The notes beneath the pieces were generated by a model. The model did not search any database, was not told the DNA's origin, and saw only the letters and a program-made list of their open reading frames with translations. Positions 1 to 10,064 of a stretch of DNA of 64,000 nt are shown piece by piece. The position numbers were made by a program, and so were the translations under genes. The stretch's first letter is position 1. Each line of letters opens with the position of its first letter. The DNA is from Chondrilla cf. caribensis (Eukaryota > Porifera > Demospongiae > Chondrillida > Chondrillidae), in NCBI GenBank assembly GCA_964020155.1, contig OZ026550.1, positions 705,001 through 769,000 on the forward strand. The letters run 5' to 3'.

Positions 1-825
1 ATATGTGTATACATATAATATGGTTGGCCTCAGTACAATAATTGTGTTACAAGTGTGTACTATGCCATATATGGTTGGCCTCAGTGAAATTATCTTGTAC
101 AAGTGTGTACTATGCCATATATGGTTGGCGTCAGCGAAATTGTGTTTTACGAGTGTGTACCATACCATATATGGTTGGCCTCAGTGAAATTGTGTTGTAC
201 GAGTGTGTACCATACCATATATGGTTGGCCTCAGTGAAATTGTGTTGTACGAGTGTGTACCATACCATATATGGTTGGCCTCAGTAAAATTGTGTTGTAC
301 GAGTGTGTACCATACCATATATGGTTGGCCTCAGTGAAATTGTGTTATACGAGTGTGTACCATACCATATATGGTCGGCCTCAGTGAAATTGTGTTATAC
401 GAGTGTGTACCATACCATATATGGTCGGCCTCAGTAAAATTGTGTTGTACGAGTGTGTACCATACCATATATGGTCGGCCTCAGTAAAATTGTGTTGTAC
501 GAGTGTGTACCATACCATATATGGTCGGCCTCAGTAAAATTGTGTTGTACGAGTGTGTACCATACCATATATGGTTGGCCTCAGTAAAATTGTGTTGTAC
601 GAGTGTGTACCATACCATATATGGTCGGCCTCAGTAAAATTGTGTTATATGAGTGTGTACCATACCATATATGGTTGGCCTCAGTGAAATTGTGTTGTAC
701 GAGTGTGTACTATGCCATATATGGTTGGCCTCAGTAAAATTGTGTTGTACGAGTGTGTACCATACCATATATGGTTGGCATCAGCGAAATTGTGTTTTAC
801 GAGTGTGTACGATACCATATACGTA
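1..825. repeat. 50-bp tandem satellite with CArG-box palindromes
   Basis: Sixteen to seventeen head-to-tail units of exactly 50 bp, continuing off the left edge. From 65 to 774 each unit carries CCATATATGG, a perfect CC(A/T)6GG CArG box, inside the palindrome ACCATATATGGT; the 15 boxes start at 65, 115, 165 and so on to 765. Units differ by a few substitutions only (GGTTGG or GGTCGG, GTGAAAT or GTAAAAT). The first and last units are degenerate. The unit length is not a multiple of three, and the short ORFs across it are by-products. Confidence 0.95.
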
Positions 826-1187
826 TGACAGGCAAGAGTGCATATGTGCCACGGTGAATTTTTTTAATCCGTCATGATCCTTTTTCTGAAAATATGGTGG
901 ATTAACTGGATATTCACTGGTACAGGTATGTTGTATTGGTACTAGGAGATTGTAGTAGATGGAGGGTTACATGGTGGATGATGGGGGATTCACCTGGTAT
1001 ATTATACAGCAGTGAGTGTAGTAATAAGCAGACATGCTAATCTTATAGCATAATAATAGTAATACTAATAGTAATGGTAATAATTATACTAATAATAGAA
1101 GTAATGATAATAGTAATGATAATATTATACATACAATATAATCACATAAATCGGTTCTTTTACATATGCTGTGTAGTCGTTCTGTGT
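826..1187. other. AT-rich intergenic with imperfect AAT/AGT trinucleotide run
   Basis: No gene seen. About 1043-1135 is an imperfect run of ATA/ATAGTA/ATGATA units. The homology shared by all array units starts only at about 1188, so this stretch marks the left boundary of the duplicated gene array. Confidence 0.6.
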
Positions 1188-1443
1188 GTATGGTTACTAG
1201 CATCCATCTGTTATGCAACTTCTTGCAACTATACAAATAAACACATATTATATTCAGTGTAATAGTGTTTACATACAGTGACAACAGCAACTCCTTGTAA
1301 ACAAGAAAAACCCATTGTAAATATGCAAATACAATGTGTAAGAAATATATTCAGTGTATTACAGTGTTTGTATACAGTACATGCAAAGTATGTATGTACA
1401 TATGTGAAACACATCGACGTTCATGTGTGGCTTCTATGTGGTT
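1188..1443. repeat. 3' flank of array copy 1: degenerate ~70-bp tandem repeat
   Basis: Two to three imperfect units built around ATTCAGTGT..TACAGTGTTT..ATACA, separated by a TTGTAAA-rich segment. The same unit repeats two to four times just downstream of every gene in the array (about 6843-7100, 12253-12420, 17640-17740, 23810-24090, 29275-29395, 35585-35880, 40945-41230). It lies 3' of the minus-strand genes, so it may be in the 3' UTR or terminator region. No canonical AATAAA is consistently present here. Confidence 0.6.
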
Positions 1444-4347
1444 CTATGGCTTCTGGCATCCAGTCTTGTATTTTGAGTGTAGTTCTCGTGCCAGCGGTGG
1501 GTCTATTTTCTCAACGGCTGGGATTATGGTGTCCCATGTTCTCGGCAGACTTCCCGTACCCTTGTCCCCTCTCAACCACCTCATGAAAAGATCCATGCAG
1601 CACTTCTCGACACTTATCTGTGCTGAGGTGCCTGTGATGTTGTTCAACACGTACGTCTCCACTTGTAGAAATATTCCCAGTTCATGCCACTTTGCGGCAA
1701 CTCTATCCACCAGGTCGCTCTGTACTTCGTATAATATGTTTGGTGATTGTGAGGGGTGATCGTTGTGATACTGGTGAGGGAGAGGGTTGTACAGCTGTAG
1801 TTGCTGAGATGGACAAGGAGGGAGTTGAGGAAAGGACAGTTGGGGATAGTAATGATGGTGGGTATTGTTGGAATTGTGTAGGATTTGTGTTTGCTGTAGC
1901 AATAGCAGTTGGTCTTGAGAGAGCAGTCCACTTCCTGTGGTGTTGAGTGGGTGGGACCATTGGCGATGGGGGTGTGGCGATTCAAAAGTGGTGGTCCAGT
2001 GAGGTTCTGAGATTGAATGTTGAATGGGCAACATCCGTGCAGAGGGTTGAATACATGAAGTCCTGAGCCTCTCCAGTATCAGCTGCTTGGCATCTGTCTG
2101 CTCAATTACACTTAGGAGTTCACTCCATGACGGACTGGCGCAGTTCTCCAACCACCATTTGAGAACACGTCTACACTTCTTGTCATTCGTGTCTTCTGCT
2201 TCGAATGTTGTCTCAAGGAAGGCCTCATCCACTCCCAGCAACCTCCCTACTGTTAACCATCTGTCAGATATTAGTGGGAGTGCGATATCTGTGATTTCTG
2301 ATAGTTTGGGCTTGTTTTGTAGGTAGCTTTTGAGGTGTGAGGGTTCCAATTCTTGTCCAGATCTGAAGGACATCACAGTCTGTGCTGTGTGTTGCTTGAG
2401 GGCGGAAGCTATCCCTGTGATCCTGTAGGCCTTATCAAGTTGCTCCAAATGACGTGCATTGGGATGTCCGAGGAACGGGTTCGTCTGTCCTCCCCACTTC
2501 AGAAGGGTCCAAGCCATTTTCTCCAGACCAAGGTCTCTTGCCAGATCAAGTGGAGTGCGACCATCAGGAAGTGGTTCATTGACTATTGAGGGGCAGGCTG
2601 TGATGAGCCGGTCACAAAAGACAGTGTAATCGTAGACAAGTGCTGAAATCACTTTGCTGTTAAGAATGAATTTTGAATGTATAGCTTCTTGATTGCCCAT
2701 CATGAGTAGACTGATGTGAAGGGGATTGAGGAGTGAATATCCTTCTGGAAAGTTGTCTTTGAAGAACATAGAATATACTTTGGACACATCCTTGAGTTGG
2801 CTGATCTGCTTCTCCACTTGTGAGTCAGATAAAGTGGAGAAGACATCCACATTGCCATTGATGGCAGCCACATGGAGAAATCCTGGGAGATCCCCCTGGT
2901 CCTTGTAACAGTACTTCTTGTTGAACTCGATGGCGGGCATCAACAATTTCTTCATTGAACTGTAGAAGATGAAGTACGGGATGCCATACGTCATGGCCAA
3001 CTCTGTCATATCCTGTGTTCTGTACAGATCCAACGTCTCGATGAGAAATTGAACAATCTTCTCCCTGTTGCCAGCAGCAGACCACCCCATGCTACCAATG
3101 ATGGCAGATGCCGAGAGCTTCTTATAACATAATTGGTCCTGAGCAATCACTTCTTGACACATTGCTAGGTTTTCATACTCTGCAGCCCACGTTAGTACAG
3201 TAAGCTGGTAGGAATCGACAATATCTATTGGGCATCCATGGGCTAATAGGATCTTGACTATATCTGTGTGACCACCAGATGCTGCTTGGTGAAGAGCACT
3301 ACCGTACTCTCTAGATACTTTGTCAACTTCTGCTCCATTTCGAATGAGCTCCTCGACAATCTGGATGTATCCATTGAAGGCTGCAGTCAATATTGGCCTG
3401 ACTCCATTCTTGCTGATGTGGTTGACATTGGCACCCAGGTTTATAAGCTCCTTACACACTTCTAAGTTGTTGTTAGTAATTGCAATACTCAGTGCTGTCC
3501 TACCTGTGTTGTCTTCAACATCTGGTGGACACCCTGCCTGCTTCAATAGGAAATTGACTGACGATTTCCTGTTTTGATGGGTAGCAAGGTGAAGGGCTGC
3601 TCCTAATCGTTGCACAGGAGGATCATAGTGAGAGAATTTGCTGAGAACATCTTCACTGACATAGGCCAGGATGTTAACAACAAGTGGACACCTGCTCCTT
3701 GTGGCCAGGTCACATGCAGATTGTCCTTCAGCTGTTTTACTGAGCACATTTGCTCCCATCGACACAAGTAGAGCTGCAGACCTATCACAGCCATTTTGAG
3801 CAGCCACGTGAAGGGGAGTGTAGTCCTCTATATCTCGCACATCTATGTCAGCGGGGTGACCATTTTGAACAAGGACCCGAATGATCTCCAAATTGTTCTT
3901 TTTGGCTGCAATGTGGAGTGGAGCACCACTGGAACCACATGCTGTGACGTTTGCATTGAGCTTCAGAAGGAGGCTAACAATGTTCACGTCTTCCGACTCT
4001 ACTGCGTAGTGTAGAGGTGTGAGGTCATCGTCGTCGAATGCACTAATGTCACAACCTAGCTGATGTAGTGTGACAATGGCGTCTAAACTGCCGTACATTG
4101 TGGCCACATGTATCGGTGCAGCTCCTGATTGGTCCTGCATCCTGGCATTGATGTTGGCCTGGTGTGCGTGGAGCAGTCTTATCATTGTGGTATTGTCCAG
4201 CGAGGCAGCATGGTGAATGGCAGTGAACCCCGAATCGTCAACACAGTTGACATCAATGCATCCGGTAGAGAGTAGGTATTTGGTTGAAACTGTTTCCCCC
4301 GAACACACAGCCTGGAAAAATTCTTCTTTGATGGTGGCCGATTCCAT
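1444..4347 (-). CDS. Ankyrin-repeat protein with two C-terminal death-fold domains (array copy 1)
   Basis: Single uninterrupted 967-codon ORF, start MESATIKEEF, stop TAG. Seen: ankyrin-type TPLHxAA motifs at about residues 41, 76, 109, 141, 177, 208, 249, 283, 316, 349 and 383; a less typical helical stretch at 400-480; two more ankyrin-like units near 487 (GFLHVAAING) and 595 (DGRTPLDLA). A first death-fold domain spans about 683-764 (RWLTVGRLLGV, then VLKWWLEN and WSELLSVIEQ). A Gln/Pro/His-rich low-complexity linker follows (765-873). A second, divergent death-fold domain spans about 877-962 (WHELGI, FMRWLRGD, RTWDTII). No signal peptide or membrane segment, so cytosolic. Ankyrin plus death domains suggests a scaffold or adaptor in apoptotic or immune signalling; ligand unknown. 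Copy-specific: CYKDQGD near 480 where most copies have CCPEDEGD, and an aberrant GTSAQISVEK in domain 2. The ATG follows CCAG, so a 5' UTR intron ending there is possible. Confidence 0.93.
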   Translation of the reverse strand: MESATIKEEFFQAVCSGETVSTKYLLSTGCIDVNCVDDSGFTAIHHAASLDNTTMIRLLHAHQANINARMQDQSGAAPIHVATMYGSLDAIVTLHQLGCDISAFDDDDLTPLHYAVESEDVNIVSLLLKLNANVTACGSSGAPLHIAAKKNNLEIIRVLVQNGHPADIDVRDIEDYTPLHVAAQNGCDRSAALLVSMGANVLSKTAEGQSACDLATRSRCPLVVNILAYVSEDVLSKFSHYDPPVQRLGAALHLATHQNRKSSVNFLLKQAGCPPDVEDNTGRTALSIAITNNNLEVCKELINLGANVNHISKNGVRPILTAAFNGYIQIVEELIRNGAEVDKVSREYGSALHQAASGGHTDIVKILLAHGCPIDIVDSYQLTVLTWAAEYENLAMCQEVIAQDQLCYKKLSASAIIGSMGWSAAGNREKIVQFLIETLDLYRTQDMTELAMTYGIPYFIFYSSMKKLLMPAIEFNKKYCYKDQGDLPGFLHVAAINGNVDVFSTLSDSQVEKQISQLKDVSKVYSMFFKDNFPEGYSLLNPLHISLLMMGNQEAIHSKFILNSKVISALVYDYTVFCDRLITACPSIVNEPLPDGRTPLDLARDLGLEKMAWTLLKWGGQTNPFLGHPNARHLEQLDKAYRITGIASALKQHTAQTVMSFRSGQELEPSHLKSYLQNKPKLSEITDIALPLISDRWLTVGRLLGVDEAFLETTFEAEDTNDKKCRRVLKWWLENCASPSWSELLSVIEQTDAKQLILERLRTSCIQPSARMLPIQHSISEPHWTTTFESPHPHRQWSHPLNTTGSGLLSQDQLLLLQQTQILHNSNNTHHHYYPQLSFPQLPPCPSQQLQLYNPLPHQYHNDHPSQSPNILYEVQSDLVDRVAAKWHELGIFLQVETYVLNNITGTSAQISVEKCCMDLFMRWLRGDKGTGSLPRTWDTIIPAVEKIDPPLARELHSKYKTGCQKP

Positions 4348-5521
4348 CTGGATTCAACTGAGTTATGTCTGTTGATAGCAGGAGTCTACTTTCACTGAAC
4401 AATTGGAGAAGTCTGTAAACAAAAATTGAAAAGTGTGAGATTGAAAGTTAGTATGGGGCAGTACACACAGTCTCACTTGTTTCACTGATGCACAGCATTC
4501 ACACAATGAACATTCACCACTCAATGAACATTCATACATAATGATATGCATATGCACCCAACACACACAACACCCACATGCACACTCAACACACAAACAC
4601 ACACACACATTCTATTTTCAAGGCATTGACTATTGTTAGTTTTGTAAATTCAAAGCCATGGCTATTACAAAGTATTCCATTGTTAATATGGTGCACTCAT
4701 TGTGTGAGTTATACTGTACAGTAGCTGTGTATTTGGTATTTGGTCAATTTTTCCCCCAGAAGGGTGGTTTGTCTGGTGTAAGCACTCTTACCAAAACCCA
4801 ACAAATGTTCCAATTGGTACTATTGGTTTCATTTTGATCCTCAAAGACACCCAATAATGTTTGAGTGTGGCTCACTAGGGTGTGTACATGCTATTTTGTG
4901 TATGTACAGAATCAACTAGAAGGTGGGAGGTTTCCTTTCAGTCCAATCCCATCAATGTAGTCCCATTTGGTACAGAAATGAAGTCATTTGTTACTATAGG
5001 CTAGCACCTTACCTTCACTCCAAAACCTGTTCTTCTCAGATGTCACTTCAAGAGATCATAAGATCTCTCATAGGGAGTTACCCTTTGTGGTCTATGACAT
5101 CATTAAAACATTTGGAAGGGGAAACTTTGAACAGTCCAGGCATTCCTTACTGTACACAATCCTAATCAAGGGGGATCTCACTGTTTATTCCTCACAGCAA
5201 TGGTATAGTGCAGACCTTAGACTAGGGAGGGCCTTAGTTCAATGGTTAAGGATCACAATCATGTGAAAGAACACCATGGAGTGTCCTTCCTCTAACTCTA
5301 TTGTCCTGTACACCCCAGTACACCCAATACCAGCCATTGCAAGATGAAATTGCACACTGTTACACATATGTATATGTTTGTTCCACTGAGGGAAATGTGT
5401 CCTTTGATGAGAATACACACTCCTGGGTATGTATGTACTTGTCTCATTTCTCACATGTTTGCCTTTGACGTACCTACACTGTGATCTTGGTTTGATGACC
5501 CGTTCTTCTCGTATCCTACAG

Positions 5522-5588
5522 ATCATGGTACCTCCATGTCAAGTACATTCACTGCTGAGTTGAGGAAAAGGTCATCCATTCAGACCAG
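5522..5588 (+). other. Exon-like 67-bp segment conserved in all eight units
   Basis: On the plus strand a pyrimidine-rich tract ending TATCCTACAG precedes this segment, and CAGACCAG|GTTGGTA follows, so it has both splice-like borders. It contains an ATG opening a short frame that reads MSSTFTAELRKRSSIQTR up to the donor. Equivalent segments, all 67 bp, are at 11400-11466, 16801-16867, 22076-22142, 28452-28518, 33784-33850, 39806-39872 and 45338-45404. It could be a remnant or first exon of a second gene carried in each unit, or chance signals in recently copied spacer. No convincing continuation exon was found: joining to the acceptor at GGACAG|GAAAAC about 225 bp downstream soon meets a stop. 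Confidence 0.3.
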
Positions 5589-6180
5589 GTTGGTATAATT
5601 GTGCAGATTATCAATATCATTGTACCATTTTGTACCAAGTTTCTGTTATCGATCTGTTGTCACTCGAGAGTGTGCTAGTCAAATCTCCTAGACAGGCCAG
5701 GGGGTGATTCATTGATTGAAAAATCATGAAAATCACCAAAGGATTCCATTCACAGTATGAGCTAGGGTACTTTCCAGCTGTTGACTCCTTGTTTTGTTTA
5801 CAACTTATCACCCTGGACAGGAAAACAAGTGTTAACTAATGATAAACAGCTGGAAATCCACCAAAGTTTGTAAACATTAGAAGTAGATTTGTATGGGTTG
5901 CACTTGATTGTCATCACCTTGTGTACAGCAAATAACCTTTGAATGATGCTCAAATCTTGAGGAGAAAGGCTCAGTACCCAAGATTTGGGCATTCTTAGCA
6001 GTGTTCCTTTCCCAGCTCGACTGTGTACAATCCAACTTTCTTAGAGAGTACATTACTTGAAGGGCACACAAAATCTGTACTTCTGATCAGAGGTACTCAC
6101 TATCAGTACTGTTGACTCTGTTTACTTGAGGCAGGGACTGAGTAAAGTGTATGTACGTATGTACTTATAATGTATTGACA

Positions 6181-6310
6181 CCAAGGCACCAAACATAGAT
6201 TTGCCTATAGTGCTAATACATTTTTCACCTCTGAAGAGTGGACAACCTCTCTTTACAGTGGACAAATTACCTGGTCCCAATTTGTCCTTTATAGAGAGGT
6301 TCCACTGTAG
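6181..6310. mobile_element. 5'-truncated MITE, TACAGTGGAACCTCT family
   Basis: Retains the internal GTGCTAATACATTTTTCACC region and the right terminal repeat GAGAGGTTCCACTGTA, but lacks the left terminus seen in complete copies at 34449-34649 and 40487-40688. Confidence 0.7.
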
Positions 6311-6379
6311 AACTACTGAGGAAGCAAGCCACACTGTAGGTATATAATTGTATTCATAGGCATACAGATGGTATTACTG

Positions 6380-6725
6380 GTGTATTTTTTGGGGAGGACA
6401 ACATAGTCCGCCTACCAACTGGGTATGATAAATCTATTGAAATATATTGCATCAATTCGAAATCATCCCTTTGGTGTCATTCGCTGCATTCAGAGCGTAC
6501 ATGTGCCGAAAAGCCCGAAGAAGAATCTTGCGCAATTGTCAGGATAGCTTCAGCAACTGCAGTTCCTATGTAACTGTAGTTCGTACACACGATTTCATCT
6601 GCTTGAAGGAGGGTCCGCCATCTTACACAATTAGTGTTCATGTAATACCAAGGTGTGAACTAATCCCTATTTGGGCTAGACCGTCTTCCGCACTTTCCAC
6701 CCATGGGGCGTGTGCAGAGTCAGGC
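6380..6725. mobile_element. Partial copy of the TIR element complete at 34841-35385
   Basis: Shares the internal GTATTTTTTGGGGAG region, the CAGAGCGTACATGTGC segment and the right terminal segment (AAGGTGTGAACTAATC, then TTTGGGCTAGAC) with the complete element in spacer 6. The left half is missing. Confidence 0.65.
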
Positions 6726-7157
6726 TAGCTAGCAGTCCTTTGAATTTCTGTTATTTTGTGTTTTCTTTTATAAATGGCCCACAGTTAGTGTTAGAACTTT
6801 TAAATATGTAATAGCAGTTCTGGTTACTAGCATCCACCTGTTATGCAACTCCACCTCCTTGTAAATACGCAAACAAACATATTCAGTGTTATACAGTGTT
6901 TATATACACCAATAGCAGCAACTCATCGTAAACAAAAACAACTCTTTGTAAATATACCAACAAATATATTCAGTGTTATACAGTGTTTACATACAGTAAC
7001 AACAGCAACTCATTGTAAGCAAGAAAAGTCATTGTAAAATATAACAAACATTACAAATATATTCAGTGTATTACAGTGTTTGAATACAGTACATACATAG
7101 TATGTGTACATATGTGAAATATACATGTCTATGTTTATGTATGGCTTCTATGTGATT

Positions 7158-10064
7158 CTATGGCTTCTGGCATCCAGTCTTGTATTTTGAATGTAGTTCT
7201 CTTGCCAGCGGTGGGTCTATTTCCTCAACGGCTGGGATTATGGTGTCCCATGTTCTCGGCAGACTTCCCGTACCCTTGTCCCCTCTCAACCACCTCATGA
7301 AAAGATCCATGCAGCACTTCTCGACGCCTTGCTGCACTGAGTTGACTGTGATGTTGTTCAACACGTACGTCTCCACTTGTAGAACTATCCCCAGTTTGTA
7401 CCACTCTGCGGCCACTCTATCCACCAGGTCTCTCTGTACTTGGTATAATATGTTTGGTGATTGTGAGGGGTGATTGTTGTGATACTGGGGAGGGGGAGGG
7501 TTGTACAGCTGTAGTTGTGAAGATGGACAAGGAGGGAGTTGAGGAAAGGACAGTTGGGGATAGTAATGATGGTGAGTATTGTTGGAATTGTGTAGGATTT
7601 GTGTTTGCTGTAGCAATAGCAGTTGGTCTTGAGAGAGCAGTCCACTTCCTGTAGTGTTGAGTGGGTGGGACCATTGGCGATGGGGGTGTGGTGATTCAAA
7701 AGTGTTTGGCCAGTGAGGTTCCAAGATTGACTGTTGAATGGGGAACATCCGTGCAGAGGGTTGAATACCCGAAGTCCTGAGCCTCTCCAGTATCAGCTGC
7801 TTGGCATCTGTCTGCTCAATTACACTTAGGAGTTCATTCCATGACGGACTGGTGCAGTTCTCCAACCACCATTTGAGAACACGTCTACACTTCTTCTCAT
7901 TTGTGTCTTCTGCTTCGATTGTTGTCTCTAGGAAGGCCTCATCCACTCCCAGCAACCTCCCTACTGTTAACCATCTGTCAGATATTAGCGAGAGTGCGAT
8001 ATCTGTGATTTCCGATAGTTTGGGCTTGTTCTGTAGGTAGCTTTTGAGGTGTGAGGGTTCCAATTCTTGTCCAGATCTGAAGGACATCACAGTCTGTGCT
8101 GTGTGTTGCTTGAGGGCGGAAGCTATCCCTGTGATCCTGTAGGCCTTATCGAGTTGCTCCGAGTGACGTACATTGGGATGTCCGAGGAACGGGTTCGTCT
8201 GTCCTCCGCACTTCAGAAGGGTCCAAGCCATTTTCTCCAGACCAAGGTCTCTTGCCAGATCGAGTGGAGTGCGGCCATCAGGAAGTGGTTCATTGACTAT
8301 TGAGGGGCAGGCTGTGATGAGCTGGTCACAAAAGACAGTGTAATCGTAGATAAGTGCTGAAATCACTTTGCCGTTAAGAATGAATTCTCCACGTGAAGCT
8401 TTTTGACTACTCATCATGAGTAGACCGATGTGAAGGGGATTGAGGAGTGAATATCCTTCTGGAAAGTTGTCTGTGAAGAACATTGAGTATACTTTGGACA
8501 CATCCTTGAGTTGGCCGATCTGCTTCTCCACTTGTGAGTCGGATAAAATGGAAAAGACATCCACATTACCATTGATGGCAGCCACGTGGAGAAATCCCGG
8601 GAGATCCCCCTCATCTTCAGGACAACAGTACTTGTTGTTGAACTCGATGGCGGGCTGCATCAGTTGCTTAATTGAACTGTAGAAGATGAAGTGCGGGATT
8701 CCATACGTCATGGCCAACTCTGTCATATCCTGCGTTCTGTACAAGTCCAACGTCTCGATGAGAAATTGAAGAATCTTCTCGCTGTTGCCAGCAGCAGACC
8801 ATGCTATGCTTCCAATGATGTCTGATGCCGAGAGCTTCTTATAACGTAATTGATCCTGAGCAATTACTTCTTGACACATTGCTACATTTTCCTCTTCTGC
8901 AGCCCACGTTAGTATAGTAAGCTGGTAGGAATCAACAATATCTATTGGGCATCCATGGGCTAGTAGGATCTTGACTACATCTGTGTGACCACCATATGCT
9001 GCTTGGTGAAGAGCACTGCCGTAGTCTCTAGATACTTTGTCAACTTCAGCTCCATTTCGAATGAGCTCCTCAACAATCTGGACATATCCATTGAAGGCTG
9101 CAGTCAATAACGGCATGTCTCCATTCTTGCTGACGTGGTTGACATTGGCACCCAGGCTTATAAGCTCCTTACACATTTCTAAGTTGTTGTCATTAATTGC
9201 AATACTCAGTGCTGTCCTACCTGTGTTGTCTTCAACATCTGGTGGACACCCTGCCTGCTTCAATAGGTAATGCACAGATGATATCCTGTTTTGATGGGTA
9301 GCAAGGTGAAGAGCTGCTCCTAATCGTTGCACGAGAGGATCATAGTGAGAGAATTTGCTGAGAACCTCCTCCCTGACAAAGGCCAGGATGTTAACAACGA
9401 GTGGACACCTGCTCCTCGTGGCCAGGTCACATGCGGGTTGTCCTCCAGCTGTTTTACTGAGCACATTTGCTCCCATCGACACAAGTAGAGCTGCAGACCT
9501 ATCACAGCCATTTTGAGCAGCCACATGAAGGGGAGTGTAGTCCTCTATATCTCGCACATCTATGTCAGTGGGGTGACCATTTTGAACAAGGACCCGAATG
9601 ATCTCCAAATTGTCCTTTTTGGCTGCAATGTGGAGTGGAGCACCACTGGAACCACATGCTGTGACGTTTGCATTGAGCTTCAGAAGGAGGCTAACGGTGT
9701 TCACGTCTTCTGACTCTACTGCGTAGTGTAGAGGTGTGAGGTCATCGTCGTCGAATGCACTAATGTCACAACCTAGGTGATGTAGTGTGACAATGGCATC
9801 TAAGCTGCCGTACATTGTGGCCACATGTATCGGTGCGGCTCCCGATTCATCCTTCATCCTGGCGTTGATGTTGGCCTGGTGTGCATGGAGCAGTCTTATC
9901 ATTGTGGTACTGTCCAGCGAGGCAGCATGATGAAGGGCGGTGAACCCCGAATCATCGACACAGTTGACATCAATGCATCCGGTAGAGAGTAGGTATTTTG
10001 TTGAAACTGTGTTCCCCGAACACACAGCTTGGAAAAATTCTTCTTTGATGGTGGCCGATTCCAT
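7158..10064 (-). CDS. Ankyrin/double-death-fold protein (array copy 2)
   Basis: Intact ORF of 968 codons with the same domain order as copy 1: ankyrin repeats to about 620, death-fold 1 at about 684-765, linker, death-fold 2 at about 878-963. It is one residue longer than its relatives: it has CCPEDEGD near 480 and keeps the extra Leu in NILYQVQ that only copies 1 and 2 share. Private changes include SSVHYLLKQ near 265, TSGIQPSAR after death-fold 1 and a PPPPQYHNN linker end. The variable patch near residues 551-566 reads SSQKASRGEFILNGKV. Death-fold 2 has the common VNSVQQGVEK, not copy 1's variant. Its upstream region has a TATATAAAG motif at 10481-10489, about 420 bp before the ATG. Nothing suggests it is inactive. 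Confidence 0.93.
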   Translation of the reverse strand: MESATIKEEFFQAVCSGNTVSTKYLLSTGCIDVNCVDDSGFTALHHAASLDSTTMIRLLHAHQANINARMKDESGAAPIHVATMYGSLDAIVTLHHLGCDISAFDDDDLTPLHYAVESEDVNTVSLLLKLNANVTACGSSGAPLHIAAKKDNLEIIRVLVQNGHPTDIDVRDIEDYTPLHVAAQNGCDRSAALLVSMGANVLSKTAGGQPACDLATRSRCPLVVNILAFVREEVLSKFSHYDPLVQRLGAALHLATHQNRISSVHYLLKQAGCPPDVEDNTGRTALSIAINDNNLEMCKELISLGANVNHVSKNGDMPLLTAAFNGYVQIVEELIRNGAEVDKVSRDYGSALHQAAYGGHTDVVKILLAHGCPIDIVDSYQLTILTWAAEEENVAMCQEVIAQDQLRYKKLSASDIIGSIAWSAAGNSEKILQFLIETLDLYRTQDMTELAMTYGIPHFIFYSSIKQLMQPAIEFNNKYCCPEDEGDLPGFLHVAAINGNVDVFSILSDSQVEKQIGQLKDVSKVYSMFFTDNFPEGYSLLNPLHIGLLMMSSQKASRGEFILNGKVISALIYDYTVFCDQLITACPSIVNEPLPDGRTPLDLARDLGLEKMAWTLLKCGGQTNPFLGHPNVRHSEQLDKAYRITGIASALKQHTAQTVMSFRSGQELEPSHLKSYLQNKPKLSEITDIALSLISDRWLTVGRLLGVDEAFLETTIEAEDTNEKKCRRVLKWWLENCTSPSWNELLSVIEQTDAKQLILERLRTSGIQPSARMFPIQQSILEPHWPNTFESPHPHRQWSHPLNTTGSGLLSQDQLLLLQQTQILHNSNNTHHHYYPQLSFPQLPPCPSSQLQLYNPPPPQYHNNHPSQSPNILYQVQRDLVDRVAAEWYKLGIVLQVETYVLNNITVNSVQQGVEKCCMDLFMRWLRGDKGTGSLPRTWDTIIPAVEEIDPPLARELHSKYKTGCQKP

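Larger units (their letters stand above)
4348..7157. other. Array spacer 1 (between copies 1 and 2)
   Basis: No intact gene. Next to the copy 1 start is a probable 5' UTR/promoter region: an acceptor-like TTTTTGTTTACAG reading on the minus strand near 4410-4430, then a TG/CA-rich stretch (4556-4610). It lacks the ~150-bp block with a TATA-like motif found in spacers 2-7, as does the region upstream of copy 8. A 67-bp exon-like plus-strand segment lies at 5522-5588. The right part contains a truncated inverted-repeat element (6181-6310), a fragment of the element that is complete at 34841-35385 (about 6380-6725), and the ~70-bp repeats (6843-7100). Confidence 0.7.

Noticed and set aside
5..877. 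60-80-codon ORFs and a CRISPR-like look of the 50-bp repeat
   Set aside because: Units abut with no variable spacers, so it is not CRISPR; the ORFs follow from a stop-poor 50-bp unit read in successive frames.
1278..1759. Plus-strand ORFs opposite the array genes (also repeated at 12473, 24068, 41255 and others)
   Set aside because: They are antisense shadows; they recur only because the genes are duplicated, and their protein sequence shows no domain.
5221..5275. tRNA D-arm-like GCCTTAGTTCAATGGTTAAGG in each spacer
   Set aside because: Resembles an A box, but no B box or cloverleaf follows, so neither a tRNA nor a clear SINE.
5798..5992. Minus-strand 64-codon ORF (MPKSWVLSLSP...) seen in several spacers
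   Set aside because: Open in only some copies (28727, 34059, 40081) and broken in others such as spacers 3, 4 and the last; spacer conservation alone explains it.
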